Source of the DNA: Kluyvera intermedia
GTDB taxonomy: Bacteria > Pseudomonadota > Gammaproteobacteria > Enterobacterales > Enterobacteriaceae
Assembly: GCF_021440345.1 (NCBI RefSeq)
Contig: NZ_JAKCNS010000005.1
Coordinates: 1-64,000, forward strand
Direction: 5' to 3'
Length of the DNA stretch: 64,000 nucleotides
Positions 1 through 8,344 of this stretch are shown one piece after another. A model generated the notes under the pieces. It worked only from the letters and a program-made list of their open reading frames with translations. It was not told where the DNA came from and made no database searches. A program made the position numbers and the translations under genes. Position 1 is the stretch's first letter; the number at the start of each line of letters is the position of its first letter.

Positions 1-299
1 AGTTGGCAGCATCACCCAATCTGTCCTGTTAATATTTCTACGCAAGCCCTATTAATTAGCCCGCTAACGTCCTCGATAATATTAATAGCTTACTCATCAT
101 TGATTATCAAAATAACCCATAATAGGCAGCAGGTATCTACCTTATTATTTACGGTTCGTCGTTGCCACGCCATCATATAATCCATGGTATTTTGTATAGG
201 CGGACACTTAGGCTCCCGGTAGATGCAATGCCAATAGCGCTATATCACGTTACTTCCATTACATCAGATATTTTCAAACTCCTTATTGATAAGTAAACC
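1..299. other. AT-rich non-coding left edge
   Basis: No convincing coding frame is seen before the first gene at about 300. The stretch is AT-rich and presumably holds the promoter of the HycA-like/bestrophin pair, but I could not pick a clear -35/-10 pair. In E. coli treF lies next to yhjB; it is not visible here. Confidence 0.4.
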
Positions 300-719
300 A
301 TGATGAACAGCGCGACTTCCCTGGAAGAAAAATCCATCCAAATCTTCAATCATAAAAACAAAATGGATAAATACTGGAACACATACTCCATGGAGTTGAT
401 AACCCAGATTACCGCCACCGAACGCCTCTACAACCATCAGATCCAACCTAGTGAAAAAGGCCGTCTTAGCGTCAACCTGTTCGGCAGCGTCAATATTAAT
501 ATCATCCGTTCGCGTACCTTTGGTGAAGTCCGTATCGATTTCCAGGTAGTGTCAGATGAGTTAAGCGACCTGGAACTCCAGCCTTCCCACATTGATGCGC
601 AGGGTAACCTCGATGGCATCATTTCAGTACAGGATAAAGCCGCCGTCTTTGCCCACTATCTGCAACGTCTGCAGGTCATTTATGACGCTATTCTGGCGCT
701 GTCACAGGATAAGGCCTAA
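300..719 (+). CDS. HycA-like protein (formate hydrogenlyase regulator family)
   Basis: A 139-residue soluble protein with no signal peptide or membrane segment. Compared from memory with E. coli HycA (153 aa) it shares the same spaced pattern: a D-x-x-W-x-x-Y element near residue 23, an IT...L.H segment, a central beta-rich LF...I.I stretch, then a G-x-x-DG-x-I element followed by HYL and VYD near the C-terminus. HycA is a negative regulator of the formate hydrogenlyase regulon, acting against FhlA. No hyc or fhl gene is nearby, so this is an orphan homologue and its role is unknown. ATG codons at 300 and 303 are both possible starts. The stop is only two bases before the bestrophin start, which suggests co-translation. 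The family call is an inference from remembered sequence. Confidence 0.6.
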   Translation: MMNSATSLEEKSIQIFNHKNKMDKYWNTYSMELITQITATERLYNHQIQPSEKGRLSVNLFGSVNINIIRSRTFGEVRIDFQVVSDELSDLELQPSHIDAQGNLDGIISVQDKAAVFAHYLQRLQVIYDAILALSQDKA

Positions 720-721
720 TC

Positions 722-1609
722 ATGATTGTCAGGCCGGAGCAAACCTGGTTTAGAAAGCTGTTCTCATGGCGCGGGTCGATCATGAGAAAAATATCGCCGC
801 AGCTATGTTTCTTTATCATGCTTAACATCGTGTATCTATTTACGCTGCCGCTCTTACACCTCCACGGAATTATCGCCAAAGAGAGCTCGTTCTATTTCAT
901 TGGGATCTCTATTTCGATTTCAGTATTTCTCGGCTTTCGCAACAATACCGCCTGGCTACGCTATTGGGAGGCCCGCAAGCTGTGGGGCGACCTATTAATC
1001 GTCAATCGTTCGCTAATGCGTGAAATCATGAATACGACCCAGACCAGCCCGCAGGAGAAAAAGGTGGTGCTGGATTTAATGGTGACCTACTGCGAGACGC
1101 TCAAATCTAAACTGCGCCACGGGCCGGTGCCGGTTTGCAGGGCGCTGGATTATCAGCACCTGACGACGCCCTGTAACGCTCTGCTGCAAAACATCGGTCA
1201 GTGGCTGTATCAGCATCGCCCAAATGAATTTGTTTATCGTAACTTCAATACCTATCTGAACCAGATAAGCGCGATTCAGGGTGGCTGCGAACGCATCAGC
1301 AATACGCCAATCCCCTACGCCTATTCGCTATTGTTGCACCGCACCGTCGGTATTTTTTGCGCGGTCTACCCGCTGCTGCTGATCCACGATTTTGGTTTTC
1401 TGACGCTGCTGTTTTCGATCTTCACCACCTATGCCTTGCTGGCGTTGGATGCTATCGCCACGGAGCTGGAAGACCCCTTCGGCACGGAAGATAACGATCT
1501 GCCGTTAAACGCCATCTGCAATGCCATCGAGATTGATCTGCGGGAGATGCTAAAAGAGAGCATTGTGCCGATGAAAATGAAGCCAGACGCCCATTATCGT
1601 CTGCTTTAA
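722..1609 (+). CDS. Bestrophin-family (UPF0187/YneE-like) membrane channel
   Basis: 295 residues, the usual length of bacterial bestrophins. Recognisable features are the N-terminal PEQ-x-WF...LF-W-x-GS element, a hydrophobic helix around residues 31–46, a second around 55–77 ending in LGFRNN, the R-Y-W-E-A-R motif after it, the GGCERI..TP.P.Y segment near 180, a long hydrophobic pair around 195–235, and the family signature LEDPFG followed by NDLPLNAICN near 248. Bestrophins form pentameric ion channels; the structurally studied Klebsiella homologue conducts cations. The protein should sit in the inner membrane. It follows the HycA-like gene by two bases, so the two are probably one transcription unit. 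Physiological role in enterobacteria is not established. Confidence 0.85.
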   Translation: MIVRPEQTWFRKLFSWRGSIMRKISPQLCFFIMLNIVYLFTLPLLHLHGIIAKESSFYFIGISISISVFLGFRNNTAWLRYWEARKLWGDLLIVNRSLMREIMNTTQTSPQEKKVVLDLMVTYCETLKSKLRHGPVPVCRALDYQHLTTPCNALLQNIGQWLYQHRPNEFVYRNFNTYLNQISAIQGGCERISNTPIPYAYSLLLHRTVGIFCAVYPLLLIHDFGFLTLLFSIFTTYALLALDAIATELEDPFGTEDNDLPLNAICNAIEIDLREMLKESIVPMKMKPDAHYRLL

Positions 1610-1616
1610 CACGCAT

Positions 1617-1675
1617 TGCGCTACGTGAAAGGCGCCGAGGTACGGGGGTGTACTCAGCAAATTTTACGTAGCGCA
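1617..1675. terminator. Long-loop inverted repeat between convergent genes
   Basis: Arms of 14 bases at 1617–1630 and 1662–1675 pair with one mismatch (core TGCGCTACGT / ACGTAGCGCA) around a 31-base loop. It lies exactly between the convergent bestrophin and HEPN-protein genes. There is no strong T-run, so it may be a bidirectional terminator or a small repeat. Confidence 0.5.
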
Positions 1676-1681
1676 TCCCGC

Positions 1682-3274
1682 TTATCGAATGACGTCATAG
1701 ACCGACTTTTGGATAGATAGCCACTTCTTGCTTTGCGCATCCCCGGTGGCTTTGCTGCGCTTTTGCGCACTCTCCACCGCCAGACGCTGTCGCGTAACAA
1801 CCGCAGGGGTGGTGCAAAAAGTCCGCAGGTAGGATTGGCGAACCGCATCAAGCCGCGCACCGCGCGACAGTTCATGGGTCAGCGTATTGATAAAACGTCG
1901 GCAGGGCTTGGCTTCATCCATCTGGCTACGGTAGCGCAGCAGCAGATTCAGCACCGACTCATGCTGGGATGACATTGCCAGGTCGGTCCAGGCCAGCTGC
2001 CAGTTCATCCCGCCGCGTAAAAAAAGCTCGGCCACCTCGATATCGTTGCGATCGATAGCGGAACGCAGCGCGCTGCTATCCCAGAGAATTCCACGCCTGG
2101 CGAGAATTTCGCGCGCAGAGGGGAGCTGTCCCACCGCCTCATCAATGATATGCGTCGTATAATGCTGTTCGACCGGCTGCAAGGTTTCGGGTGGAGAGGT
2201 CAGAATGCTAATCCCGCCGAGCGCTATTCCCAGCACCAGAACGCCCACCGCGCCCCACAAAATAGCGGTAATCAGCCGCTCATGCGCATCCGAGTGCTCA
2301 CGCGTTTCGTGATGCACGCGCTCAATGCTGTCGGCAATGGGCAGCGCATCCGCTCCCCACGCCTGCGCGTACTCGGCGGCCCGGTGCCAGTAATGCTGAA
2401 CTTCACTGCCGTCGGCCGCCATCAGACTCGCTGGGTTAACCCGCGTACGTCCCTGCTCATACGCTCGCTGAACCGGCGCGGTAATTTGCTGCGTGTAATG
2501 CTCTAGCAGCAGGCATTCAATTTCAGTCAGAGGGTGATGAGCCAACAGCTTATTGCGCATCCGGCGAATATCATCCAGGAAGGCATGCAGCGTTAAACGT
2601 TGCTCAACCAGAAACGTCAGCGATGTTCCGTGGTTAAACAGTGACGAGTAATGGCGGGAAAAGGTCTTCTTATCTACCACCAGCAGCGCCAGTTCACTAA
2701 AAGACATACCGTCAAGGATCTCACCAGACGGGCTACGTGAGTGCCAGCGAGCCACTTCCTGCGCGCCAAATTGTGATTTGAGATGGTGGTGAAGATGCGG
2801 CGTATCCGGCCATACCTGCTCGACCAGCCCACATAGCATGAGCTGGATGGTCCTAATCTGCCGCTCCGCTTGTTCCTGAAGCTGATCGGCATCGCTGGCA
2901 TAGCCGGTAGTAAACTTCAGCAGAGGCTGCTGTCGTTTTATCTGCTCCAGCGTCACCACAAAGCGCTCTGCGGCTATCAGCTGATTCTCCGTCGCCAACA
3001 CCCCATGTTCGTACGAAGCAATTCCCTGCTGCAGATGGCGCAGCTGGAGCATGAATTCACTCAATTGACTGTCGTTAATCTTCAGGCGCTGCGCGACCAC
3101 TCCCCATCCCCCCAGATTCAGACGTGCCTGATCGAGCTGTTCGAGAAACCAGCGTGGATCTTTGCCTTCCGTGACGCGCATTTTAAGTAAGGTGAGGATC
3201 TCAATTGACGCCTGACGGATGACGTTCAGGCAATGTTCAAATTGCAGGCCAATCTGATGCGATGGGGTCGGCAT
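1682..3274 (-). CDS. HEPN-domain membrane protein with ankyrin-like C-terminus (STY4199-like)
   Basis: 530 residues from the ATG at 3274, which has an AAGGA ribosome site eight bases upstream; a TTG two codons earlier sits too close to that site. The N-terminal 280 residues are helical. Residues 240–246 read RNKLLAH, matching the R-N-x(4)-H motif of HEPN ribonucleases. A single strong hydrophobic helix at about 335–359 should anchor the protein in the inner membrane with the HEPN part in the cytosol. Residues about 400–450 contain two degenerate ankyrin-like units. I recall this as the family named STY4199 HEPN-domain protein, function unknown. It is transcribed convergently with the bestrophin and divergently from the GNAT gene, with no antitoxin-like partner on its strand. 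RNase activity is inferred only from the motif. Confidence 0.65.
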   Translation of the reverse strand: MPTPSHQIGLQFEHCLNVIRQASIEILTLLKMRVTEGKDPRWFLEQLDQARLNLGGWGVVAQRLKINDSQLSEFMLQLRHLQQGIASYEHGVLATENQLIAAERFVVTLEQIKRQQPLLKFTTGYASDADQLQEQAERQIRTIQLMLCGLVEQVWPDTPHLHHHLKSQFGAQEVARWHSRSPSGEILDGMSFSELALLVVDKKTFSRHYSSLFNHGTSLTFLVEQRLTLHAFLDDIRRMRNKLLAHHPLTEIECLLLEHYTQQITAPVQRAYEQGRTRVNPASLMAADGSEVQHYWHRAAEYAQAWGADALPIADSIERVHHETREHSDAHERLITAILWGAVGVLVLGIALGGISILTSPPETLQPVEQHYTTHIIDEAVGQLPSAREILARRGILWDSSALRSAIDRNDIEVAELFLRGGMNWQLAWTDLAMSSQHESVLNLLLRYRSQMDEAKPCRRFINTLTHELSRGARLDAVRQSYLRTFCTTPAVVTRQRLAVESAQKRSKATGDAQSKKWLSIQKSVYDVIR

Positions 3275-3410
3275 CTTCAATTTCCTTAATCAACAACAAG
3301 GCAATTTAGCCTTAGGATTAACATGTTGTTATTTTGTTATTTTTGTCGTTACACCATAGAGCAAATCAGGCAAATTAACAGTCCTGTCTCCTCCTTCAGA
3401 AGGTGAATTT

Positions 3411-3956
3411 ATGATCGCGCTCACCACGGAACGTTTAAGCTGTACGCTCATTACGCCTGCCGACTGGCCTTTTTTTCTTATGCTGCAGCAGCACCCGCAG
3501 GTGATGCGCTATGTTGCGGATAACCGAAGCGAAGACGAGATACGCGAGACGTTTGACTCACGCCTGCGTCCATGGTCACCCGGCGCATCGCACTGGCTTT
3601 GCCTGGTCGTTCGCGATGCGCAAAATGTCGCGGTAGGCGTCACCGGATATATTCACCGGGAAGCTGATTGCGCCGAGGTGGGATTCTTATTTGCCCCCGA
3701 ATCCCAGGGCAAGGGCTATGGCACGGAATCTCTGCGCGCTGTCTGTGATTATGCCTTTAACGAAGGTGGCATCCGCCGCCTGACCGCGACGGTCACGGTA
3801 GGCAATACGGCATCCCGAAAGACGCTTGAAAAGGTCGGTTTCAGGCTGGAAGGCGAGCTACGAGAAAGCTACCCGCTTGCCGGGAAGTGGTATAACGACT
3901 GGCTTTTTGGATTACTTAGCCATGAGTATGATAAGTCACCGACATCCGGCCCATAG
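3411..3956 (+). CDS. GNAT-family N-acetyltransferase (RimJ/RimL-like)
   Basis: 181 residues with the acetyl-CoA binding motif QGKGYG at residues 99–104, preceded by the beta-strand GFLFAPE and followed by the RKTLEKVGF helix and bulge typical of RimJ/RimL-type acetyltransferases (Acetyltransf_3). It should transfer an acetyl group from acetyl-CoA to an amine, often a protein N-terminus or a small molecule; the substrate cannot be read from the sequence. The start has AAGGTG six bases upstream. It lies upstream of the lysozyme-like gene on the same strand with a 53-base gap, so co-transcription is possible. I do not recognise an E. coli K-12 counterpart at this locus. Confidence 0.75.
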   Translation: MIALTTERLSCTLITPADWPFFLMLQQHPQVMRYVADNRSEDEIRETFDSRLRPWSPGASHWLCLVVRDAQNVAVGVTGYIHREADCAEVGFLFAPESQGKGYGTESLRAVCDYAFNEGGIRRLTATVTVGNTASRKTLEKVGFRLEGELRESYPLAGKWYNDWLFGLLSHEYDKSPTSGP

Positions 3957-4009
3957 GCACGCTCAGGGCTTTCTTTTACACTCTGCCTCCCGTTTATTGA
4001 GGATAAAAG

Positions 4010-4453
4010 ATGCCGCTTGCTCCCACTATGCCCAGCCCGCAGGGACTGGATTTTATTAAACGTTATCAGGGACTTTCACTGGAAAAGTACTGCGATGAAG
4101 ACGGACTGTGGCTGATTGGTTATGGTCATTTGATCCGCGACCATGAGACTTTTGATGCACCGATAACGCATTGGCTAGCGGATACATTATTCACGCTGGA
4201 TGTCGGCTATTACCTGCGGGTTTTACATCAGTGTGTACGTTCGCCGTTAACACAGAGTCAGTTTGACGCCGTGCTGTCGCTGGCTTTTAGCCTGGGACCG
4301 GAAGCGGTGCAGAAATCGCCTATTGTGGATTGTATTAATCAGCAGAAGTTTCAGAGCGCGCTGGCTTTATGGCAAGGTGAAGGTGAGCGGCAAAGCAGCC
4401 TGGCCGTACAGCGCCAGGCTGAGTCGGCCTTATTCCAGACAGATATACGCTGA
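4010..4453 (+). CDS. GH24 lysozyme-fold protein, probably catalytically dead
   Basis: 147 residues, shorter than but alignable without gaps to T4 lysozyme over the active site. The fold signature is clear (FIKRYQG ... YCDEDG ... IGYGH). T4 lysozyme uses Glu11, Asp20 and Thr26; with a constant offset of nine these correspond to Gln20, Asp29 and Leu35 here. Two of the three catalytic positions are therefore replaced, including the essential glutamate, so muramidase activity is unlikely. There is no signal peptide, holin or other phage gene nearby. It has a GAGGA ribosome site and its 3' end overlaps the converging yhjB gene by 24 bases. A peptidoglycan- or glycan-binding role, or a decaying phage remnant, are both possible. 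Confidence 0.7.
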   Translation: MPLAPTMPSPQGLDFIKRYQGLSLEKYCDEDGLWLIGYGHLIRDHETFDAPITHWLADTLFTLDVGYYLRVLHQCVRSPLTQSQFDAVLSLAFSLGPEAVQKSPIVDCINQQKFQSALALWQGEGERQSSLAVQRQAESALFQTDIR

Positions 4454-5056
4454 CGCGTCCCGATTATTGAGCACCATGGCAGCCTGAGTGCGGTTCTTTA
4501 CATCCAAACGCCGATATAAAGATTCCAGGTGTGCCTTGACGGTACCAGCGCTAATATTTAACGCCCGGCTAATCTCTTTATTCGATTCACCGTTAGCCAG
4601 CAGCACCAATATTTCTCGCTGACGTTGACTCAGATTATCCAGACCGCGTTTTTCCTGTTCGTACTCCATCCGCCAGTCACCCGGTAGACACATCAAGCCA
4701 CGCAGCACGCTTTTGATAGTCTGTACAAAGACTTCAATACTGGCATCACGAGAGATAACCGCCTGTACGTTAAACGCCATCATATCGTGCAGCCACGCGC
4801 GATTGTACTCGTTGACCACCACGATGCTCTTCGAGTCTGGAAACTGTTGAAACTTTTCCTGCAATAGCCACTGGCAAAAGCCATGATCCATTTCACCATC
4901 AAGGATCAGTAGCGCATCCGGATGGCGCAAAAGCTGCCGCCACAGGTCATCGGCCTGACCAACTGCAGAAATATCAATTCCCGGAATATGTTCCTGTAAG
5001 CTGACTTTCATTCCATGAATAAATATTGACTGCCTGTCAAACATGACTACCTGCAT
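4430..5056 (-). CDS. yhjB: LuxR/FixJ-family transcriptional regulator YhjB
   Basis: 208 residues. The N-terminal half resembles a response-regulator receiver, with Asp53 in an ILDGE context where the phosphoacceptor would be; the usual second acidic residue near position 8 is absent, so phosphorylation is uncertain. Residues 142–200 form a LuxR-type helix-turn-helix ending with the strongly conserved stretch from GESNK to the YRRLDVKNRTQAA recognition and dimerisation region, which matches remembered E. coli YhjB closely. Targets are unknown in E. coli. Its 3' end overlaps the lysozyme-like gene on the other strand. A long AT-rich region lies upstream. Confidence 0.9.
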   Translation of the reverse strand: MQVVMFDRQSIFIHGMKVSLQEHIPGIDISAVGQADDLWRQLLRHPDALLILDGEMDHGFCQWLLQEKFQQFPDSKSIVVVNEYNRAWLHDMMAFNVQAVISRDASIEVFVQTIKSVLRGLMCLPGDWRMEYEQEKRGLDNLSQRQREILVLLANGESNKEISRALNISAGTVKAHLESLYRRLDVKNRTQAAMVLNNRDASAYICLE

Positions 5057-5407
5057 AACGGATTCCCCATTGAAAAATAAACTGTTCTCTAATGACCGGA
5101 AGAGTAGTCCTCACGGTTTAAAATAAGAACTCGCCGTTTGGCCTGGGGCATTCTACGTAGATAATGAATAATCCAAATATTATAATTATGAATACTTACA
5201 ACCCTGTGGCTACAATTACGCATTCACATGGCTCATTACAATTAAATTGAGGAAAGGATTAAAAAAGAAGAGCATCTAATAACATTAATTGACTGAATAT
5301 AAGTCATTACAGCCATCATGGGAAATGTATAAACGGAATAAACCCGAAATCGGACTTATTCCGGCACAATGTGTTCATCGAACCCTTGCTGAGCGAGATG
5401 AAGCGGG
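5057..5407. other. AT-rich intergenic region upstream of yhjB
   Basis: About 350 bases between the yhjB start and the end of the SDR gene. It is AT-rich, especially 5150–5290, as in many H-NS-bound regulatory regions, and presumably holds the yhjB promoter. A short open frame beginning at 5289 runs into the SDR gene in antisense and has no clear ribosome site; I do not count it as a gene. Confidence 0.4.
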
Positions 5408-6166
5408 TTACAGGAACATTCCACCCGACACTTCAATACGCTGTGCGGTCATCCAGCGCAAATTATCACTTAGCAATGCGGTAATGGCATCACCGATATC
5501 ATCCGGTAAGCCGGTGCGGCCCAGCGCGGTTTGCGAAGCCACGTAGCGGTTCAGCTCTTCGTTATCACGCAGACGCCCGCCGCCAAAGTCGGTTTCAATT
5601 GCCCCAGGGGCAATACTGTTGACCGAAATCCCGCGCGCACCAAGCTCTTTGGCCTGATAGCGAGTCAGTACTTCCATCGCCCCTTTCATTGACGCATAGG
5701 CGGCATAACCCGGCAGAGCAAAACGCGCTAATCCGGTTGAGACATTGAGGATGCGGCCACCGTCAGCCATCAGCGGTAACAGCTGCTGGGTGAGGAAGAA
5801 CGGCCCCTTAAAGTGGATGTTCATCAGCTCATCAAACAGGGCTTCCGAGGTTTCGGCAAAGGATGCGTAGAGGCCAACCCCGGCGTTGTTCACTAAATAG
5901 TCAAATGATTCGCGGCCCCACACCTGATGGAGCTGGGTTTTCACCTGCTGGGCAAACTCACCAAAACTCGCCACATCGCTAACGTTCAACTGCAATGCCA
6001 CGGCTTTCGCCCCTGCCTGCTCAATTTCAGCGACAACCTGCAATGCCGCATCGCGCTGGCTGTTGTAGGTAAAAATAATATCTGTTCCAGCAGCAGCCAG
6101 CTTCAACACTGCATTTTTGCCTAAACCACGGCTGCCGCCGGTCACTAATGCAATACGTTGGGTCAT
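5408..6166 (-). CDS. SDR-family NAD(P)-dependent oxidoreductase
   Basis: 252 residues with a complete classical short-chain dehydrogenase set: TGGSRGLG cofactor loop at 9–16, NNAG at 93–96, catalytic Ser143, Tyr157 and Lys161 (YASMK), then PG...T. This is a FabG-like Rossmann enzyme acting on an alcohol/ketone; the substrate is unknown. It is divergent from the LysR-type regulator yhjC with a 118-base shared promoter region, the usual arrangement of a LysR regulator and its target, so YhjC may control it. It is not part of the E. coli K-12 yhjB–yhjC interval as I remember it. Confidence 0.85.
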   Translation of the reverse strand: MTQRIALVTGGSRGLGKNAVLKLAAAGTDIIFTYNSQRDAALQVVAEIEQAGAKAVALQLNVSDVASFGEFAQQVKTQLHQVWGRESFDYLVNNAGVGLYASFAETSEALFDELMNIHFKGPFFLTQQLLPLMADGGRILNVSTGLARFALPGYAAYASMKGAMEVLTRYQAKELGARGISVNSIAPGAIETDFGGGRLRDNEELNRYVASQTALGRTGLPDDIGDAITALLSDNLRWMTAQRIEVSGGMFL

Positions 6167-6284
6167 AGAAACCTCATTTCAGATGGTGTGTACGTTGAGA
6201 ACAAGCTTATTAGGTGATAAAAGAACAATAAATACCGCCAGTTGCGCTTCACTGTCTCATCTACAACAACAATGGGTCGTTTCG

Positions 6285-7184
6285 ATGGATAAAATTCACG
6301 CAATGCAACTGTTCATCCGCGTCGCCGAGCTGGAGAGTTTTACCCGTGCGGCTGACACGCTGGGCCTTCCTAAAGGTAGCGTATCGCGGCAAATCCAGGC
6401 GCTGGAGAACCACCTCGGCTGTCGCCTGCTGCACCGTACGACGCGCCGGGTTCTGTTGACGCAAGATGGAATGGTGTATTACGAACGAGCCAAAGACCTA
6501 TTGAGCAATCTGGATGAGCTGGACAGCATGTTCCAGAGTGACCCCAGCAGCGTTAGCGGACGACTGCGTGTGGATATGCCGGTCGCCGTCGCCCGCCACG
6601 TGGTGATCCCACGGTTGCCGGGATTTTTGCAGCACTACCCTGGGATCGAACTGGAACTCAGCAGCAGCGACCGTCTGGTGGATGTCATTCGCGAGGGGTT
6701 TGACTGCGTAGTGCGCGTCGGAACGCTGAAAGATTCGGGTCTTATTGCCAGGCCTCTCGGTAAACTGTCCATTATCAACTGCGCCAGCCCTGCCTATCTA
6801 TCGCGCTTCGGCTACCCTGAGTCGCTGGACGACCTTAGCACCCATGCGCTGGTACACTACGCCACCACGATCGGCGTGCGCCCGCCGGGCTTTGAAGTAG
6901 CCCGAGAGAATGGCACCCAGTGGGTGAAGGCCGGGGGGGTTCTGACGGTGAACAGCACCGAAACCTATCACGCCGCCTGTCTGGCGGGGCTTGGTATTAT
7001 TCAGGCTCCACGCGTCGGCGTCCGGGAAGCGCTGCACAGCGGCAAACTGGTGGAGATCCTGCCGCAGTATCGGGCAGAGCCGATGCCGGTGTCGTTAATT
7101 TATCCCCATCGCCGCAATCTCTCGCGCCGGGTTCATCTGTTCATGGAGTGGTTAACCGAGGTGTTGCAGGATTACGTTGATTGA
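6285..7184 (+). CDS. yhjC: LysR-family transcriptional regulator YhjC
   Basis: 299 residues from the ATG at 6285, the start that gives the standard LysR N-terminus (MDKIHAMQLFIRV) and matches E. coli YhjC in length. An in-frame ATG 168 bases upstream lies inside the divergent SDR gene and is rejected. The winged helix-turn-helix spans residues about 5–60 (SRQIQALENHLG), followed by the periplasmic-binding-protein-like effector domain with the VNSTETYHAACLAGLGI region conserved in the family. The ligand is unknown. It probably regulates the divergent SDR gene and itself. Confidence 0.92.
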   Translation: MDKIHAMQLFIRVAELESFTRAADTLGLPKGSVSRQIQALENHLGCRLLHRTTRRVLLTQDGMVYYERAKDLLSNLDELDSMFQSDPSSVSGRLRVDMPVAVARHVVIPRLPGFLQHYPGIELELSSSDRLVDVIREGFDCVVRVGTLKDSGLIARPLGKLSIINCASPAYLSRFGYPESLDDLSTHALVHYATTIGVRPPGFEVARENGTQWVKAGGVLTVNSTETYHAACLAGLGIIQAPRVGVREALHSGKLVEILPQYRAEPMPVSLIYPHRRNLSRRVHLFMEWLTEVLQDYVD

Positions 7185-7185
7185 A

Positions 7186-7217
7186 TTCAGCATCGCAGCC
7201 AGGCCTGGCTTGCTGAA
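7186..7217. terminator. Hairpin after yhjC
   Basis: Outer arms TTCAGCA (7186–7192) and TGCTGAA (7211–7217) enclose a perfect 14-base palindrome AGCCAGGCCTGGCT at 7197–7210. It starts two bases after the yhjC stop; a long T-run is missing. Confidence 0.5.
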
Positions 7218-7219
7218 AT

Positions 7220-7257
7220 GTAGCCCGGATGAGACGCGCCAGCGCCGACTCCGGGGA
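7220..7257. repeat. REP-like palindromic unit
   Basis: GTAGCCCGGAT...ACTCCGGGG resembles enterobacterial REP/PU units (GTAGCCCGGATAAGG...ATCCGGG). Single copy between yhjC and yhjD. Confidence 0.5.
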
Positions 7258-7302
7258 ACGATCTATACTTAAGTAAAAGCTATAAAAAGGAAAATATCCC
7301 TG

Positions 7303-8301
7303 ATGACGTCGGAAAATGACGAGAAACGTCCGCTGCAGGAATCAGAACTCAGCTCTATCTCCAGAACGCAGCAAAAAGCCAGCAAAGCGCTGGACACCGT
7401 CACCAGCACGGCGCAGAAGATCCAACGCCTCCCGGTTATCGCCCACCTGCTCCGCGCCGCCGAGCGCTTTAATGACCGGATGGGGAACCAGTTTGGCGCT
7501 GCAATCACCTATTTTTCGTTCCTATCGATGATCCCCATCATGATGGTGTCGTTCGCTGCCGCCGGGTTTGTGCTTGCCTCACACCCGACGCTATTGCAGG
7601 ACATCTTTAATAAGATCCTCGTCAACGTCAGCGATCCAACGCTTGCCGCCACGCTCAAAAGTACCATCAACACCGCCGTCCAGCAGCGTACTACCGTCGG
7701 TCTGGTTGGTCTGGGGATTGCGCTCTACTCCGGGATTAACTGGATGGGTAACCTGCGCGAGGCCATTCGCGCGCAGTCGCGTGACGTCTGGGAGCGCACG
7801 CCGCAGGATCAAGAAGCGCTGTGGGTGAAATACCTGCGTGATTTCGTGTCGCTGATTGGCCTGCTCATCGCGCTTATCATCACCCTGTCGATTACCTCGG
7901 TGGCCGGCTCCGCGCAGCAACTGATCATCTCCGCGCTGTACCTCGATAGCATTGAATGGCTCAAACCTGCCTGGCGGCTGATTGGTCTGGCGATCTCTAT
8001 CTTTGCTAACTACCTGCTGTTCTTCTGGATTTTCTGGCGTCTGCCGCGCCACCGTCCGCGCAAGAAGGCGCTGATTCGCGGCACGTTTATCGCAGCAATC
8101 GGCTTTGAGGTGATTAAAATCATCATGACCTGGACGCTGCCGACGCTGGTGAAATCCCCGTCAGGTGCAGCATTTGGCTCGGTCCTTGGGCTAATGGCAT
8201 TCTTCTACTTCTTTGCCCGCCTGACCCTGTTCTGCGCGGCGTGGATTGCTACCGCCGAGTACAAAGACGACCCGAGAATGCCGGGTAAAACCCACGGTTA
8301 A
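7303..8301 (+). CDS. yhjD: Inner membrane protein YhjD (YihY/BrkB family)
   Basis: 332 residues, against 337 in E. coli YhjD, with near-identical sequence over most of its length (for example FNDRMGNQFGAAITYFSFLSM and the C-terminal AEYKDDPRMPGKT). About six transmembrane segments follow a hydrophilic N-terminal 60 residues. In E. coli, substitutions in YhjD suppress the lethality of Kdo-deficient LPS, and a role in lipid IVA or LPS-precursor transport has been proposed. Start chosen at 7303 with an AAGGAAAAT ribosome site; the N-terminus is more variable than the rest. It is followed by a strong hairpin. Confidence 0.93.
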   Translation: MTSENDEKRPLQESELSSISRTQQKASKALDTVTSTAQKIQRLPVIAHLLRAAERFNDRMGNQFGAAITYFSFLSMIPIMMVSFAAAGFVLASHPTLLQDIFNKILVNVSDPTLAATLKSTINTAVQQRTTVGLVGLGIALYSGINWMGNLREAIRAQSRDVWERTPQDQEALWVKYLRDFVSLIGLLIALIITLSITSVAGSAQQLIISALYLDSIEWLKPAWRLIGLAISIFANYLLFFWIFWRLPRHRPRKKALIRGTFIAAIGFEVIKIIMTWTLPTLVKSPSGAAFGSVLGLMAFFYFFARLTLFCAAWIATAEYKDDPRMPGKTHG

Positions 8302-8308
8302 ACGTGAT

Positions 8309-8344
8309 GTTGGGCCGAGAGATAATGAAAAATTTCGGCCCAAC
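8309..8344. terminator. Terminator after yhjD
   Basis: Arms GTTGGGCCGA (8309–8318) and TCGGCCCAAC (8335–8344) are perfectly complementary with a 16-base loop, starting eight bases after the yhjD stop. The T-rich tail is weak. Confidence 0.6.

Noticed and set aside
1-4453. The left accessory block as a prophage or defence island
   Set aside because: There is no integrase, tRNA attachment site, phage structural gene or known defence core gene; one HEPN motif and one lysozyme fold are not enough.
5289-5546. 85-codon open frame between yhjB and the SDR gene
   Set aside because: More than half is antisense to the SDR gene, with no clear ribosome site and no recognisable domain.
6117-6284. N-terminal extension of yhjC by 56 codons
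   Set aside because: It would overlap the divergent SDR gene and add residues not found in LysR proteins; the ATG at 6285 gives the standard start.
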